Positions 8,839 through 17,671 of a stretch of DNA of 64,000 nucleotides are shown here, piece after piece; position 1 is the stretch's first letter; each line of letters opens with the position of its first letter. A program made the translations under genes and the position numbers. The DNA lies in the NCBI RefSeq assembly GCF_004353915.1, contig NZ_SMRP01000003.1, forward strand, positions 488,841-552,840. The letters are read 5' to 3'. The notes beneath the pieces are model-generated. The model worked only from the letters and a program-made list of their open reading frames with translations. It ran no database searches and was not told the origin of the DNA. Source of the stretch: Paraburkholderia silviterrae. Its GTDB lineage: Bacteria > Pseudomonadota > Gammaproteobacteria > Burkholderiales > Burkholderiaceae.

Positions 8839-9774
8839 ATGACGAATCTGGTTATTGCCGAACACGACAACGCATCCATCAAGGCTGCGACGCTGAACAC
8901 CGTGGCTGCCGCGCAGAAGATCGGCGGCGACGTGCATGTGCTGATCGCAGGTCACAACGCCCAGGCGGCCGCCGATGCGGCGGCGAAGATCGCGGGCGTT
9001 TCGAAGGTGCTGCTGGCCGATGCGCCGCAACTGGAGCAGGGCCTGGCCGAGAACGTCGAGGCGACGGTTCTTTCGATCGCAAAGAACTACACGCACATCC
9101 TGGCTCCTGCAACCGCTGCGGGCAAGAACGTCACGCCGCGTATCGCTGCGAAGCTGGACGTCGCGCAGATCTCGGATATCACCGCAGTGGATTCGCCGGA
9201 CACGTTCGAGCGTCCGATCTACGCGGGCAACGCAATCGCCATCGTGCAATCGGCTGATCCGATCAAGGTCATCACGGTTCGCACGACCGGCTTCGACGCA
9301 GTTGCGGCCGAAGGCGGCAGCGCAGCGGTGGAGAAGATCGAAGCGGCAGCGGACAGCGGCCTCACGCAATTCGTTGGCCGTGAAGTCACGAAGCTCGACC
9401 GTCCGGAACTCACGAGCGCGAAGATCATCGTCTCTGGCGGCCGGGGTCTGGGCAGCGGCGAGAACTACACGAAGGTTCTGGAGCCGCTCGCCGACAAGCT
9501 CAACGCGGCACTGGGCGCCTCGCGGGCGGCAGTGGACGCGGGCTACGTCCCCAACGACTACCAGGTCGGCCAGACCGGCAAGATCGTCGCGCCGCAGTTG
9601 TATATCGCGGTGGGCATCTCGGGCGCAATCCAGCACTTGGCGGGCATGAAGGACTCGAAGGTGATCGTGGCGATCAACAAGGACGAAGAAGCGCCGATCT
9701 TCAGCGTGGCCGACTACGGCCTCGTGGGCGATCTGTTCACCCTCGTGCCGGAGCTCGTCAAAGAGCTCGGCTGA
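8839..9774 (+). CDS. etfA: Electron transfer flavoprotein alpha subunit
   Basis: A 311-residue ETF alpha subunit, partner of EtfB. The C-terminal FAD-binding domain is complete: '[12 protein letters not shown]' (~198-209), '[43 protein letters not shown]' region (~226-270; given here as a landmark in pieces '[13 protein letters not shown]', 'GQTGKIVAP' and 'VGISGAIQH') and '[20 protein letters not shown]' near the end. Ordinary length. It is followed by a strong terminator, so the acyl-CoA dehydrogenase is probably a separate transcript or read-through. Confidence 0.97.
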   Translation: MTNLVIAEHDNASIKAATLNTVAAAQKIGGDVHVLIAGHNAQAAADAAAKIAGVSKVLLADAPQLEQGLAENVEATVLSIAKNYTHILAPATAAGKNVTPRIAAKLDVAQISDITAVDSPDTFERPIYAGNAIAIVQSADPIKVITVRTTGFDAVAAEGGSAAVEKIEAAADSGLTQFVGREVTKLDRPELTSAKIIVSGGRGLGSGENYTKVLEPLADKLNAALGASRAAVDAGYVPNDYQVGQTGKIVAPQLYIAVGISGAIQHLAGMKDSKVIVAINKDEEAPIFSVADYGLVGDLFTLVPELVKELG

Positions 9775-9824
9775 GCGCCGCAGCACAGGCGAAGCCGGAC
9801 GCAGTGCGATGTCCGGCGGCACAC

Positions 9825-9853
9825 AAAGGGGCGCTTCGAGCGCCCCTTTTTTT
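9825..9853 (+). terminator. Rho-independent terminator after etfA
   Basis: Perfect 11-bp stem AAAGGGGCGCT/AGCGCCCCTTT (9825-9835, 9839-9849) with a 3-nt loop and a T-run. Confidence 0.92.
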
Positions 9854-9886
9854 CATCATCGCAAACCTCGACTGGAGACAACGGCC

Positions 9887-11674
9887 ATGTACAACGCACC
9901 GATTAGCGACATGCTGTTCGTGATGAAGGAGTTGGCAGGGCTCGAAGAGATTGCCGCGCTGCCCGGTGGCGAGGACGTCACGCCCGAGACCGTGCAGGCC
10001 GTGCTCCAGGAGGCCGCGAAACTGTGCGAAGCGGTGCTCGTGCCGCTGAACGTCGAGGGCGACCGCAATCCGAGCCGCTGGGAAAACGGCCAGGTGCATA
10101 CGACGCCCGGTTTCGCCGATGCCTTTCGTCAATACGTCGCGGGCGGCTGGCAGGGCGTGCAGCATCCTCAGGAATACGAAGGACAGGGCTTGCCCAAGCT
10201 CGTCGGCACGCCGTGCGTGGAGATGCTCAACGCGGCGAACCTGTCGTTCGCGCTGTGTCCGCTCCTGAGCGACGGCGCGATCGAGGCGCTCCTCACCGCG
10301 GGAACCGAAGAGCAAAAAAAGCGCTTCGTGCCCAAGCTCATTTCGGGCGAGTGGACCGGCACGATGAACCTCACCGAGCCGCAGGCGGGCTCCGATCTCG
10401 CGGCCGTGCGCACGCGCGCCGAGCCGCAGGCCGACGGCAGCTACAAGCTGTTCGGCACCAAGATCTTCATCACCTGGGGCGAGCACGACATGGCGGAGAA
10501 CATCGTCCATCTCGTGCTCGCGCGCACACCGACCGCGCCCGAAGGCGTGAAGGGCATTTCGCTCTTCATCGTGCCGAAGTTTCTCATCAACGACGACGGC
10601 TCGCCCGGTGCGCGCAACGACGTGCATTGCGTCTCCATCGAGCACAAGCTCGGCATCAAGGCGAGCCCGACGGCCGTGCTGCAATACGGCGATCATGGCG
10701 GCGCGCTCGGCCAGTTGATCGGCGAGGAGAATCGCGGCCTCGAATACATGTTCATCATGATGAACGCGGCGCGCTTTGCCGTGGGCATGCAGGGCGTGGC
10801 GATCTCGGAGCGCGCGTATCAGAAGGCGGCCGCGTACGCGAAGGAGCGCGTGCAGAGCCGCCCGGTGGATGGCTCCGCCAAAGCGGCCGTCACCATCATT
10901 CACCACCCCGACGTGCGCCGCATGCTCTCGACCATGCGCGCGCTCACCGAGGCCGCGCGTGCGCTCGCGTATGTGGCAGCGGGGGAGTGCGACCGCGCGC
11001 ATCGGCATCCGGACGAGGCGGTGCGCGCCCAGCATCAGGCGCGCTACGAATACCTCGTGCCGATCGTGAAGGGCTGGAGCACGGAGCTCGCCATCGACGT
11101 GGCGAGCCTCGGCGTGCAGGTGCACGGCGGCATGGGTTTCATCGAGGAAACGGGCGCGGCGCAGTTCTATCGCGACGCGCGCATCCTGGCGATCTACGAG
11201 GGCACCACCGCGATTCAGGCCAACGACCTCATCGGCCGCAAGACGCTGCGCGACGGTGGCGCGGCGGCGCAGGCGCTCATCGACGAGATCGGGCAGACCG
11301 TCGCGCAACTGGGCACGCACGAAGGCGCCGCGTTCAAGTCGATGGCGAAGCATCTGGCGCTCGGCCAGCAAGCGTTGGCTTCGGCGGTGGGTTTCGTGCT
11401 GGCCAACGCGAAGCGCGATCCGAACGCGGTCTTCGCGGGCAGCGTGCCGTATCTGAAGCTGGCGGGCATCGTGCTGGGCGGCTGGCAGATGGCGCGCGCG
11501 ATGCTCGCCTCGCAGCGCCTGATGCAGAACGATCCGAAGTTCCACGGCGCGAAGATCGCGACGGCGCAGTGCTACGCGGAACATGTGCTGCCGCAGGCCG
11601 TGGCGCTCGAAGCGGCGATCGTCAGCGCGAATGGCGCAGAGGGGATGCTGGCGCTATCGGAGGATCAGTTCTAA
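9887..11674 (+). CDS. Acyl-CoA dehydrogenase, DmdC-like (595 residues)
   Basis: A large FAD-dependent acyl-CoA dehydrogenase with the C-terminal extension typical of the ~595-residue group that includes DmdC (3-methylmercaptopropionyl-CoA dehydrogenase). Members are also annotated as long-chain or phenylacyl-CoA dehydrogenases, so the substrate is open. Flavin-binding segments are 'MNLTEPQAGSDLAAV' (~165) and 'FITWGEHD'. The catalytic glutamate is probably Glu438 in 'AIYEGTTAIQANDL'. The start at 9887 (MYNAP) follows GGAGACAACGGCC. It sits just after etfBA, its likely electron acceptor. Confidence 0.92.
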   Translation: MYNAPISDMLFVMKELAGLEEIAALPGGEDVTPETVQAVLQEAAKLCEAVLVPLNVEGDRNPSRWENGQVHTTPGFADAFRQYVAGGWQGVQHPQEYEGQGLPKLVGTPCVEMLNAANLSFALCPLLSDGAIEALLTAGTEEQKKRFVPKLISGEWTGTMNLTEPQAGSDLAAVRTRAEPQADGSYKLFGTKIFITWGEHDMAENIVHLVLARTPTAPEGVKGISLFIVPKFLINDDGSPGARNDVHCVSIEHKLGIKASPTAVLQYGDHGGALGQLIGEENRGLEYMFIMMNAARFAVGMQGVAISERAYQKAAAYAKERVQSRPVDGSAKAAVTIIHHPDVRRMLSTMRALTEAARALAYVAAGECDRAHRHPDEAVRAQHQARYEYLVPIVKGWSTELAIDVASLGVQVHGGMGFIEETGAAQFYRDARILAIYEGTTAIQANDLIGRKTLRDGGAAAQALIDEIGQTVAQLGTHEGAAFKSMAKHLALGQQALASAVGFVLANAKRDPNAVFAGSVPYLKLAGIVLGGWQMARAMLASQRLMQNDPKFHGAKIATAQCYAEHVLPQAVALEAAIVSANGAEGMLALSEDQF

Positions 11675-11725
11675 GGATGCCTGACGATAAGAACTGGCCG
11701 TAAGGCATTAACGCGGCAGAAACGA

Positions 11726-11760
11726 AAAACGGCGCCCTGCGAATTGCAGAGCGCCGTTTT
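11726..11760. terminator. Bidirectional terminator between acyl-CoA dehydrogenase and dadA
   Basis: Stem AAAACGGCGC/GCGCCGTTTT (11726-11735, 11751-11760) with an inner CTGC/GCAG stem. A-run on one side and T-run on the other, between convergent genes. Confidence 0.88.
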
Positions 11761-11782
11761 CACATAAGCAAGAGAGGGCGCC

Positions 11783-13069
11783 TTACGCGTAGGCCGGGCG
11801 ATGCTCGCCCTGCGTTTCTCCGAGGTAGCGATAGACCGAGAGGTCGTCGGCCTTGATCGCGGGCTTCTTGCCCGAGATGAGGTCGGCGAGCAACTGGCCC
11901 GAGCCGCACGACATGGTCCAGCCGAGCGTGCCGTGCCCCGTGTTCAGGAACAGGTTCGAGAACGGCGTGCGGCCCACCACCGGCGTGCCGTCCGGTGTCA
12001 TCGGGCGCAGGCCGGTCCAGAAGGTGGCCTGCGAGGTGTCGCCGCCGCCTGGGAACAGATCGTTCACGCACATTTCGAGCGTCTCGCGGCGTGCTTGCTT
12101 GAGCGTCTTGTCGTAGCCCACGATCTCGGCCATGCCGCCCACGCGGATGCGGTCGTCGAAACGCGTGATCGCGATCTTGTAGGTTTCGTCGAGCACGGTG
12201 GAGACGGGCGCGGCGCCGGCGTTGACGATCGGCGCGGTGATCGAGTAGCCCTTGAGCGGGTAGACCGGAATCTTCACGAGGCCGGCCAGCATCTTCGTGG
12301 AGAACGAGCCCAGCGCGACCACATACGAGTCCGCGCGCACGAGTTCGTTACCGCACTGCACGCCCGCGATGCGCTCGCCTTGCACGGCGAGGCCGTCGAT
12401 CGGCGTGTTGTAGCGGAACTTGACGCCCAGCTCCTCGGCCATTTTGGCCAGACGCGTGGTGAAGAGCTGGCAGTCGCCGGTTTCGTCGCCGGGCAGGCGC
12501 AGGCCGCCGGTGAGCTTGTGCGAGACCGCCGCGAGCGCCGGCTCGGCGCGGCCGAGTTCGGCGGCGGTGAGCAGCTCGTACGGAACGTTCGCATCCTTCA
12601 ACACGGCGATGTCCTTCGCCGCGCCGTCGAATTGCTGCTGCGTGCGGAACACCTGCAGCGTGCCGCCCGTGCGGCCCTCGTACTGGATGCCGGTGTCGGC
12701 GCGCAGCGCCTGCAGGCAGTCGCGGCTGTATTCGGCGAGGCGCACCATGCGGCCCTTGTTGAGCGCATAGCGCTCGGCCGTGCAGTTTTGCAGCATCTGC
12801 CACATCCACTGCAGCTGGAACTTGGTGCCGTCGAGGCGGATGGCGAGCGGCGCATGCTTCTCGAACATCCATTTGATCGCCTTGAGCGGCACGCCCGGTG
12901 CTGCCCACGGCGCGGCGTAACCCGGCGAGATCTGGCCGGCGTTCGCAAAACTGGTTTCGAGTGCGGGACCGGACTCGCGGTCGATCACCGTCACTTCATG
13001 ACCCGCGCGGGCAAGATACCAGGCGCTGGCAACCCCGACCACACCACTGCCCAACACGACGACTCGCAT
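11783..13069 (-). CDS. dadA: D-amino acid dehydrogenase, small subunit
   Basis: A 428-residue FAD-dependent D-amino acid dehydrogenase, which oxidises D-alanine and other D-amino acids to 2-oxo acids and passes electrons to the respiratory chain at the inner membrane. The Rossmann motif '[18 protein letters not shown]' starts at residue 2, so the start was put at 13069 rather than the ATG 12 bp upstream. The C-terminal family block '[16 protein letters not shown]' and '[14 protein letters not shown]' are intact. It is divergent from an Lrp-family gene, the usual arrangement for Lrp-controlled amino-acid catabolism. Confidence 0.95.
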   Translation of the reverse strand: MRVVVLGSGVVGVASAWYLARAGHEVTVIDRESGPALETSFANAGQISPGYAAPWAAPGVPLKAIKWMFEKHAPLAIRLDGTKFQLQWMWQMLQNCTAERYALNKGRMVRLAEYSRDCLQALRADTGIQYEGRTGGTLQVFRTQQQFDGAAKDIAVLKDANVPYELLTAAELGRAEPALAAVSHKLTGGLRLPGDETGDCQLFTTRLAKMAEELGVKFRYNTPIDGLAVQGERIAGVQCGNELVRADSYVVALGSFSTKMLAGLVKIPVYPLKGYSITAPIVNAGAAPVSTVLDETYKIAITRFDDRIRVGGMAEIVGYDKTLKQARRETLEMCVNDLFPGGGDTSQATFWTGLRPMTPDGTPVVGRTPFSNLFLNTGHGTLGWTMSCGSGQLLADLISGKKPAIKADDLSVYRYLGETQGEHRPAYA

Positions 13070-13248
13070 AGCCTGCTCCATATAGATTTTGTTAGGGCTA
13101 CGCCGCGGTGCCGCGCGCTGCTGCGCCCATTTTTGGGTCGTCCAGCGCTGATGGCATGAAAAAACGGATGTAGCCAGTGATATCGACTATGCTATTGTTC
13201 TCAGTCCAGATTTTGTTATCGTATTTTTCGAATTTTCAGGAAAAAGAC

Positions 13249-13737
13249 ATGAGAACGCAGCGTCAGCCGGTCCGCGCGCTGGACCGGCTCGATCACCGGA
13301 TCCTGAAGCTGCTTCAGGAGGACGGCCGCATGGCCATGAAGGACCTCGCGGAGCAGGTCGGGCTCTCCGTCACGCCCTGCATCGAGCGGGTCAAGCGCAT
13401 GGAGCGCGACGGCGTCATCACCGGCTATTACGCGCGCGTGAATCCGAACGTGCTGGGTGCGGCGCTGCTCGTGTTCGTGGAGATCACGCTCGATCACAAG
13501 AGCGGCAACATGTTCGACCAGTTCCGCCGCGAGGTGAAGAAGATCCCGGAAGTGCTCGAATGCCATCTGGTCTCGGGCGACTTCGACTACCTGATCAAGG
13601 CGCGCATTGGCGAAATGGCCGACTACCGCAAGCTGTTAGGCGACATCCTGCTGCAACTGCCGGGTGCCGTGCAGTCGAAGAGCTATGTGGTCATGGAGGA
13701 GATCAAGGAGACCCTGACGATCGCGGTGGGCGAGTAG
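13249..13737 (+). CDS. Lrp/AsnC family transcriptional regulator
   Basis: A 162-residue feast/famine regulator: N-terminal winged HTH (~15-70, 'LDHRILKLLQEDGRMAMKDLA' then 'VGLSVTPCIERVKRMERDGV') and a C-terminal RAM effector-binding domain (~75-155). ATG 13249 has AGGAAAAA upstream; a longer frame from 13177 has no ribosome site. Its place opposite dadA and its size suggest it controls D-/L-alanine catabolism, like the DadR-type Lrp proteins. That link comes from context. The 180-bp divergent region is AT-rich and probably carries its operator. Confidence 0.9.
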   Translation: MRTQRQPVRALDRLDHRILKLLQEDGRMAMKDLAEQVGLSVTPCIERVKRMERDGVITGYYARVNPNVLGAALLVFVEITLDHKSGNMFDQFRREVKKIPEVLECHLVSGDFDYLIKARIGEMADYRKLLGDILLQLPGAVQSKSYVVMEEIKETLTIAVGE

Positions 13738-13771
13738 CCAGACGACGGCTCGAGCGCATTCGGCACGCGCA

Positions 13772-13797
13772 GGCGCGCTCGAAAGCGCCCTGTTTTT
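13772..13797 (+). terminator. Probable terminator after the Lrp gene
   Basis: Short stem GCGCT/AGCGC (13775-13779, 13784-13788) followed by CCTG and five T's (13792-13796). Confidence 0.55.
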
Positions 13798-13802
13798 CTC
13801 GC

Positions 13803-13838
13803 TCGACAAAGCGTCTCGATACTGTATATTTATACAGT
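13803..13838 (+). promoter_or_regulatory. SOS promoter with LexA operator (empty side of the intron)
   Basis: -35 TCGACA (13803-13808), 16-bp spacer and -10 TATATT (13825-13830). Over the -10 lies ACTGTATATTTATACAGT (13821-13838), which contains the LexA core CTGT-N8-ACAG. Joined to the sequence after the intron it becomes TACTGTATATTTATACAGTA, close to the E. coli LexA consensus. The predicted transcription start is at the very edge of the intron (13836-13839). It would have driven the radical SAM gene at 15783; PA0069 of Pseudomonas aeruginosa, from the same family, is reported in the LexA regulon. Confidence 0.82.
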
Positions 13839-14204
13839 GTGCGCCGGGAGACCGGTAGAGATCAAGGGGTGAAAGTCCCCGACGTTGCAAGAGTTAGCGA
13901 CTCACAATGTCCCCGAGTCATGCGTGGTCAACCGCGAGGCGGGCTGCGAAGCGTTGACAGGGGTGCTGATAGGCCAGCCATTGAGCCACGAAATGGATAT
14001 GTCATTCCCGAGCGCCGACGCGCTACTGTATTCGGAAGGCAACACCGCCCGGCGCGCTATCGCGAGCGTCGGGTGGGCTCGGCGTGGTCTGAGACCCTGG
14101 CATGTCAGTACGATCTCTACGCGGAAACCGGGAGATCTCCCATTTGACCGCCGACCGCAATCAAGTCGAGCGGCCCGCATCGGGAAGGTGAGGAACCGAC
14201 GCCG

Positions 14205-15737
14205 ATGATGAACGAATGGGAGAAGTCGGACTCGCCCATAGTAGCGAAGAAACTGGCGAACAAATCCGGGAGACCGGACGCGGAGTCGGCGGAGCGAAGG
14301 GGCGGGGCCAAGGGGAACACGGGATGGTCGCACACGCGCCGGACGCAGAGTCGGATAAGCGTGTCCCAGAGGCTGGACCGTGTGCGCCAAGCCGCAAGGC
14401 TAAGGAAGAAGGAGAAGTTCACGGCGTTGTTCCATCTGATCGACATTGACCTGCTGGAGACGGCGTTCTTCTGGCTGAAACGGAAGGCGGCGGCCGGCGT
14501 TGATGGAGTGACGTGGCACGACTATGAGCAAAACCTGGGACGAAACCTCGAAGACCTGCATAGCCGACTTCACCGACAGGCCTACCGGGCGCTACCCAGC
14601 CGCAGGCGGTACATACCGAAGGCGGATGGGGCGCAACGACCGTTGGGCATTGCCGCACTGGAAGACAAGATCGTTCAGCGCGCGCTGGTGGCAGTTCTCA
14701 ATGCAATCTACGAGACGGACTTCCTGGGCTTCTCATACGGTTTCCGTCCGCGCCGCAGCCAGCACGATGCGCTGGATGCACTCGCGACGGGAATCGCTCG
14801 CACGAGCGTGAGCTGGATTCTGGACGCCGACATTAGCAAGTTCTTCGATACGGTCAACCACGACTGGCTGATTCGTTTCGTAGAGCACCGCATAGGCGAC
14901 CAGCGCGTGATCCGGCTGATCCGCAAATGGCTGAAGGCGGGAGCGATGGAAGACGGGGTGATCGAGCCAACCGACGAGGGGACGCCACAAGGGTCAGTCA
15001 TCTCGCCGCTGCTGGCGAACATCTACCTGCACTATGTCTTCGACCTCTGGGCAAATCAGTGGCGCAAGCGCCACGCCGAGGGGAACGTTGTGATCGTCCG
15101 ATACGCCGACGACATCGTGATTGGTTTCGATAAGCCGCACGATGCGAAGCGGTTCAGGCGGGCCATGCAACAGCGGCTGGAGCAGTTTGGGCTGTCGGTG
15201 CACCCGGAGAAAACCCGGCTGATCGAGTTCGGGCGCTTTGCGGCCCGAAACCGGGCAGCGCGTGGGCTGGGCAAACCCGAGACGTTCAACTTCCTTGGAT
15301 TGACCCACATCAGTGGCCGCGCCAGAGACGGCAGGTTCATGCTCATGCGCAAGACGCGGAGCGACCGCCTCCGGGCAGCGCTGAAGGGAATCAAAGACGA
15401 GTTGCGGCACAGATGGCACCAGTCGATTCCCGAGCAAGGGGACTGGTTACGCCGCGTGGTTCAAGGGTACTTCAATTACCACGCGGTGCCGACCAACTCC
15501 TCTGCGATGCAGGCCTTCCGTGCGCACGTGATCAACCTCTGGAGACGAGCGCTTCGGCGCCGCAGCCAGAAGGACGACACCACGTGGGCCAAGATGCATC
15601 GGCTTGCAAACCAGTGGATACCCAAGGCTCGCATCCTTCACCCCTGGCCGACGGTGCGGTTTGACGCCAACCACCCGAGGCAAGAGCCCGGTGCGCGAAT
15701 CGCGCACGCCGGGATCTGTGCGGGGGGTGCCCAGTAA
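14205..15737 (+). CDS. ltrA: Group II intron reverse transcriptase/maturase
   Basis: A 510-residue intron-encoded protein. RT blocks are seen at 'AAAGVDGVTWHDYE' (~96-109), 'YIPKADGAQRPLGIAALEDK' (~136-155), 'LDADISKFFDTVNHDWL' (~207-222), 'GTPQGSVISPLLANIYL' (~259-275) and the catalytic 'VRYADD' (YADD 300-303). The maturase (X) region occupies ~370-460. No HNH endonuclease domain follows, so second-strand cleavage is probably not done by this protein. The last ~20 residues are encoded by domains V and VI, and the stop codon (15735-15737) falls inside the domain VI tetraloop. It needs the intron RNA for homing. Confidence 0.95.
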   Translation: MMNEWEKSDSPIVAKKLANKSGRPDAESAERRGGAKGNTGWSHTRRTQSRISVSQRLDRVRQAARLRKKEKFTALFHLIDIDLLETAFFWLKRKAAAGVDGVTWHDYEQNLGRNLEDLHSRLHRQAYRALPSRRRYIPKADGAQRPLGIAALEDKIVQRALVAVLNAIYETDFLGFSYGFRPRRSQHDALDALATGIARTSVSWILDADISKFFDTVNHDWLIRFVEHRIGDQRVIRLIRKWLKAGAMEDGVIEPTDEGTPQGSVISPLLANIYLHYVFDLWANQWRKRHAEGNVVIVRYADDIVIGFDKPHDAKRFRRAMQQRLEQFGLSVHPEKTRLIEFGRFAARNRAARGLGKPETFNFLGLTHISGRARDGRFMLMRKTRSDRLRAALKGIKDELRHRWHQSIPEQGDWLRRVVQGYFNYHAVPTNSSAMQAFRAHVINLWRRALRRRSQKDDTTWAKMHRLANQWIPKARILHPWPTVRFDANHPRQEPGARIAHAGICAGGAQ

Positions 15738-15756
15738 TGGGCATCCCTACCGCGAC
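15684..15756 (+). ncRNA. Group II intron domains V and VI
   Basis: Domain V: arms GAGCCCGG (15684-15691) and CCGGGATC (15709-15716), capped by GTGCGCG/CGCGCAC. Domain VI: TGCCCA/TGGGCA around a GTAA loop (15734-15737), lower stem GCGG/CCGC, and a bulged A at 15749, seven bases from the 3' end. The domains are translated in the +1 frame of the maturase gene up to the TAA inside the loop. Confidence 0.75.
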
Positions 15757-15782
15757 ATCGAGACGCTTTGTTGCTTTGTGCC

Positions 15783-16985
15783 GTGAACGAACTGGACCCC
15801 GACCATCCCTCCGACACCTGGTATCCCGTCGCCCCGCCTGCACCGCGCAAGGGGCGTGGGGCGGTCACGAATCTGCAGGGGCGTTACGAAGTCGATCAGC
15901 GTGAAGCCTTCGACGACGGCTGGCAGCACGCGCAGCCGGGCGAGGGCTCAAGCGCGCACGAAGGCGATGCCGGGCGCGATGGCGATGGCGCGGCAGCCGG
16001 CGATTTCGCCGCCGAGGAAACGCCCGCATTGCGCACCGAGGTCTTCGAGGAGCGCGCGAAGAGCATTCTCACGCGCAACCAGTCGCCCGATATTCCGTTC
16101 AATGTCTCGCTCAATCCGTATCGCGGTTGCGAGCACGGCTGCATCTACTGCTTTGCGCGGCCCACGCACAGCTACCTCGGGCTCTCGCCGGGGCTCGATT
16201 TCGAGAGCCGCATTTATGCGAAGATCAACGCCCCCGAGCTGCTCGCGCGCGAAATCGCGAAGCCCGCTTACGAGCCGGAGCCCATCGCGCTAGGCGTGAA
16301 TACCGATGCCTGGCAGCCCGTCGAGCGCGAGCTGCGCATCACGCGCCGCGTGATCGAGGTGCTGAGCGAGCGCCAGCATCCGTTCGCGGCCATCACGAAG
16401 TCTTCGCTGATCGAGCGCGATCTCGATCTGCTCGTGCCCATGGCGCAACGCCAGCAGTTCATGGCCGCGATCACGATCACCACGCTCGACGCCGATCTCG
16501 CGCGCACGCTCGAGCCGCGCGCGGCCACGCCCGCGCGCCGGCTGCGCACGATTCGCACGCTCGCTGAGGCGGGCATTCCGGTCGGCGTGAGTATCGCGCC
16601 CGTAATTCCCTTCGTCACCGAGCCGGATATGGAGCGCGTGCTCGAAGCCTGCGCCGAGGCGGGCGCGACGAGCGCGAGCTATATCGTGCTGCGTCTGCCG
16701 TGGGAAGTGGCGCCGCTCTTCGAAGGTTGGCTCGAAGCGCATTTCCCGCAGCGCGCCGCGCGCGTGATGAGCCGCGTGCGCGACATGCGCGGCGGCAAGG
16801 ATTACGACTCGGCGTTCTCGCAGCGCATGAAGGGCACCGGGCTCTGGGCCGACCTGCTCAAGCAGCGCTTTCACAAGGCCGTGACGCGGCTCGGGTTGAA
16901 CGAGCGGCGCCACGGCATCCTGGACATGTCGGCGTTCGTGCGCGCAAAGACGGTGCGCGAGAAGCCGCAACTCGATTTGTTCTAG
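15783..16985 (+). CDS. PA0069-family radical SAM protein (SplB-like)
   Basis: A 400-residue radical SAM protein with the cluster motif C-x3-C-x2-C at Cys116, Cys120 and Cys123 ('GCEHGCIYC'). The family is annotated as SplB/spore-photoproduct-lyase-like, but its reaction is not established; a DNA-repair role is suspected because a Pseudomonas relative is SOS-induced. The start was put at GTG 15783, 27 bases after the intron end. A TTG at 15768 is also possible. The intron now separates it from its presumed promoter, so expression needs splicing, read-through of ~1.9 kb, or a promoter inside the intron. Confidence 0.88.
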   Translation: MNELDPDHPSDTWYPVAPPAPRKGRGAVTNLQGRYEVDQREAFDDGWQHAQPGEGSSAHEGDAGRDGDGAAAGDFAAEETPALRTEVFEERAKSILTRNQSPDIPFNVSLNPYRGCEHGCIYCFARPTHSYLGLSPGLDFESRIYAKINAPELLAREIAKPAYEPEPIALGVNTDAWQPVERELRITRRVIEVLSERQHPFAAITKSSLIERDLDLLVPMAQRQQFMAAITITTLDADLARTLEPRAATPARRLRTIRTLAEAGIPVGVSIAPVIPFVTEPDMERVLEACAEAGATSASYIVLRLPWEVAPLFEGWLEAHFPQRAARVMSRVRDMRGGKDYDSAFSQRMKGTGLWADLLKQRFHKAVTRLGLNERRHGILDMSAFVRAKTVREKPQLDLF

Positions 16986-17015
16986 CTTTGTCCTGGCGCG
17001 CCGCTGCCGCCGTTG

Positions 17016-17486
17016 TTATTGAGAAATCGCCTTGGCCGCTTCGACCTGCGATTCGAAGTAAGTCTGGAACGAGAGGGCCAGGCCCGTCATCAGCAAAAAC
17101 GCGCCGATCAACAACGAGAAGATCACCACGAAGATCACGGTCCAGCCCGAACGGCTCGCACGGCTTCCCGCGAAGGCCGCATTGAACTGCGCGTCCCACC
17201 TGGCGTCCGGGCGCAGCCCGTAGACAATGGCGGCAAGAAAAGCCGAGAGCAGGGACACTGCGCCGATCACGGCGAGCGCCCAGCCGGGTATCGACGCGCG
17301 CTGGGTGGCCATGAGCAGGAGCACGCCGGGAATGCCGAGCAGCGTGCCGGCGATATGCGCCCAGCCCCACACGTCGCGCGATCCATATAGATAGAAGCGG
17401 TGCGCGCCCAGACAGCCGAACAGGAAGGCGAGGGCGGCAGTGAGGGTCTTGGAGCGAAAGCGTGCGGGATTCTTTTGATTGGACAT
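17016..17486 (-). CDS. TM2 domain membrane protein
   Basis: A 156-residue inner-membrane protein. The N-terminal half has the TM2 pattern ('AALAFLFGCLGAHRFYLYG...WGWAHIAGTLLG'), two transmembrane segments joined by a short turn. Two more hydrophobic stretches follow ('WALAVIGAVSLLSAFLAAIVYG' region and 'WTVIFVVIFSLLIGAFLLMTG' region). The function of bacterial TM2 proteins is unknown. Convergent with the radical SAM gene. Confidence 0.8.
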   Translation of the reverse strand: MSNQKNPARFRSKTLTAALAFLFGCLGAHRFYLYGSRDVWGWAHIAGTLLGIPGVLLLMATQRASIPGWALAVIGAVSLLSAFLAAIVYGLRPDARWDAQFNAAFAGSRASRSGWTVIFVVIFSLLIGAFLLMTGLALSFQTYFESQVEAAKAISQ

Positions 17487-17671
17487 GGGCAGACGGATTC
17501 GATGACTGCGCGTTGACTTTTGCGTTGACTACGCGCGCGGACGTGGGCCGCCGGCCATTGTACGTGGCGTGCGCGCGCGCAAGCAGATGGTGCCGCTTAT
17601 GCCGGGAAATGCCTGAAGCCGCGGCGCGCGAGCGTAGCGGCCGCGCGTGCGGCAACCAGGGCTGTGCGCCA

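Larger units (their letters stand above)
13839..15756 (+). mobile_element. Group II intron (1,918 bp) inserted at a LexA operator
   Basis: 5' end GTGCGCC (GUGYG-type) at 13839; 3' end ...CGCGAC at 15756, seven bases after the bulged branch-point A (15749) of domain VI. EBS1 is ACTGTAT (14025-14031), pairing seven bases with IBS1 ATACAGT (13832-13838). EBS2 is GGATAT (13995-14000), pairing with IBS2 ATATTT (13826-13831) through four Watson-Crick and two G-U pairs. T14024 next to EBS1 could pair with the first 3'-exon base A15757. Domain V lies at ~15684-15716. The element encodes its own reverse transcriptase and looks complete. Boundaries are supported independently because excising 13839-15756 extends the operator palindrome to 11+2+11 bases. 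Confidence 0.9.
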
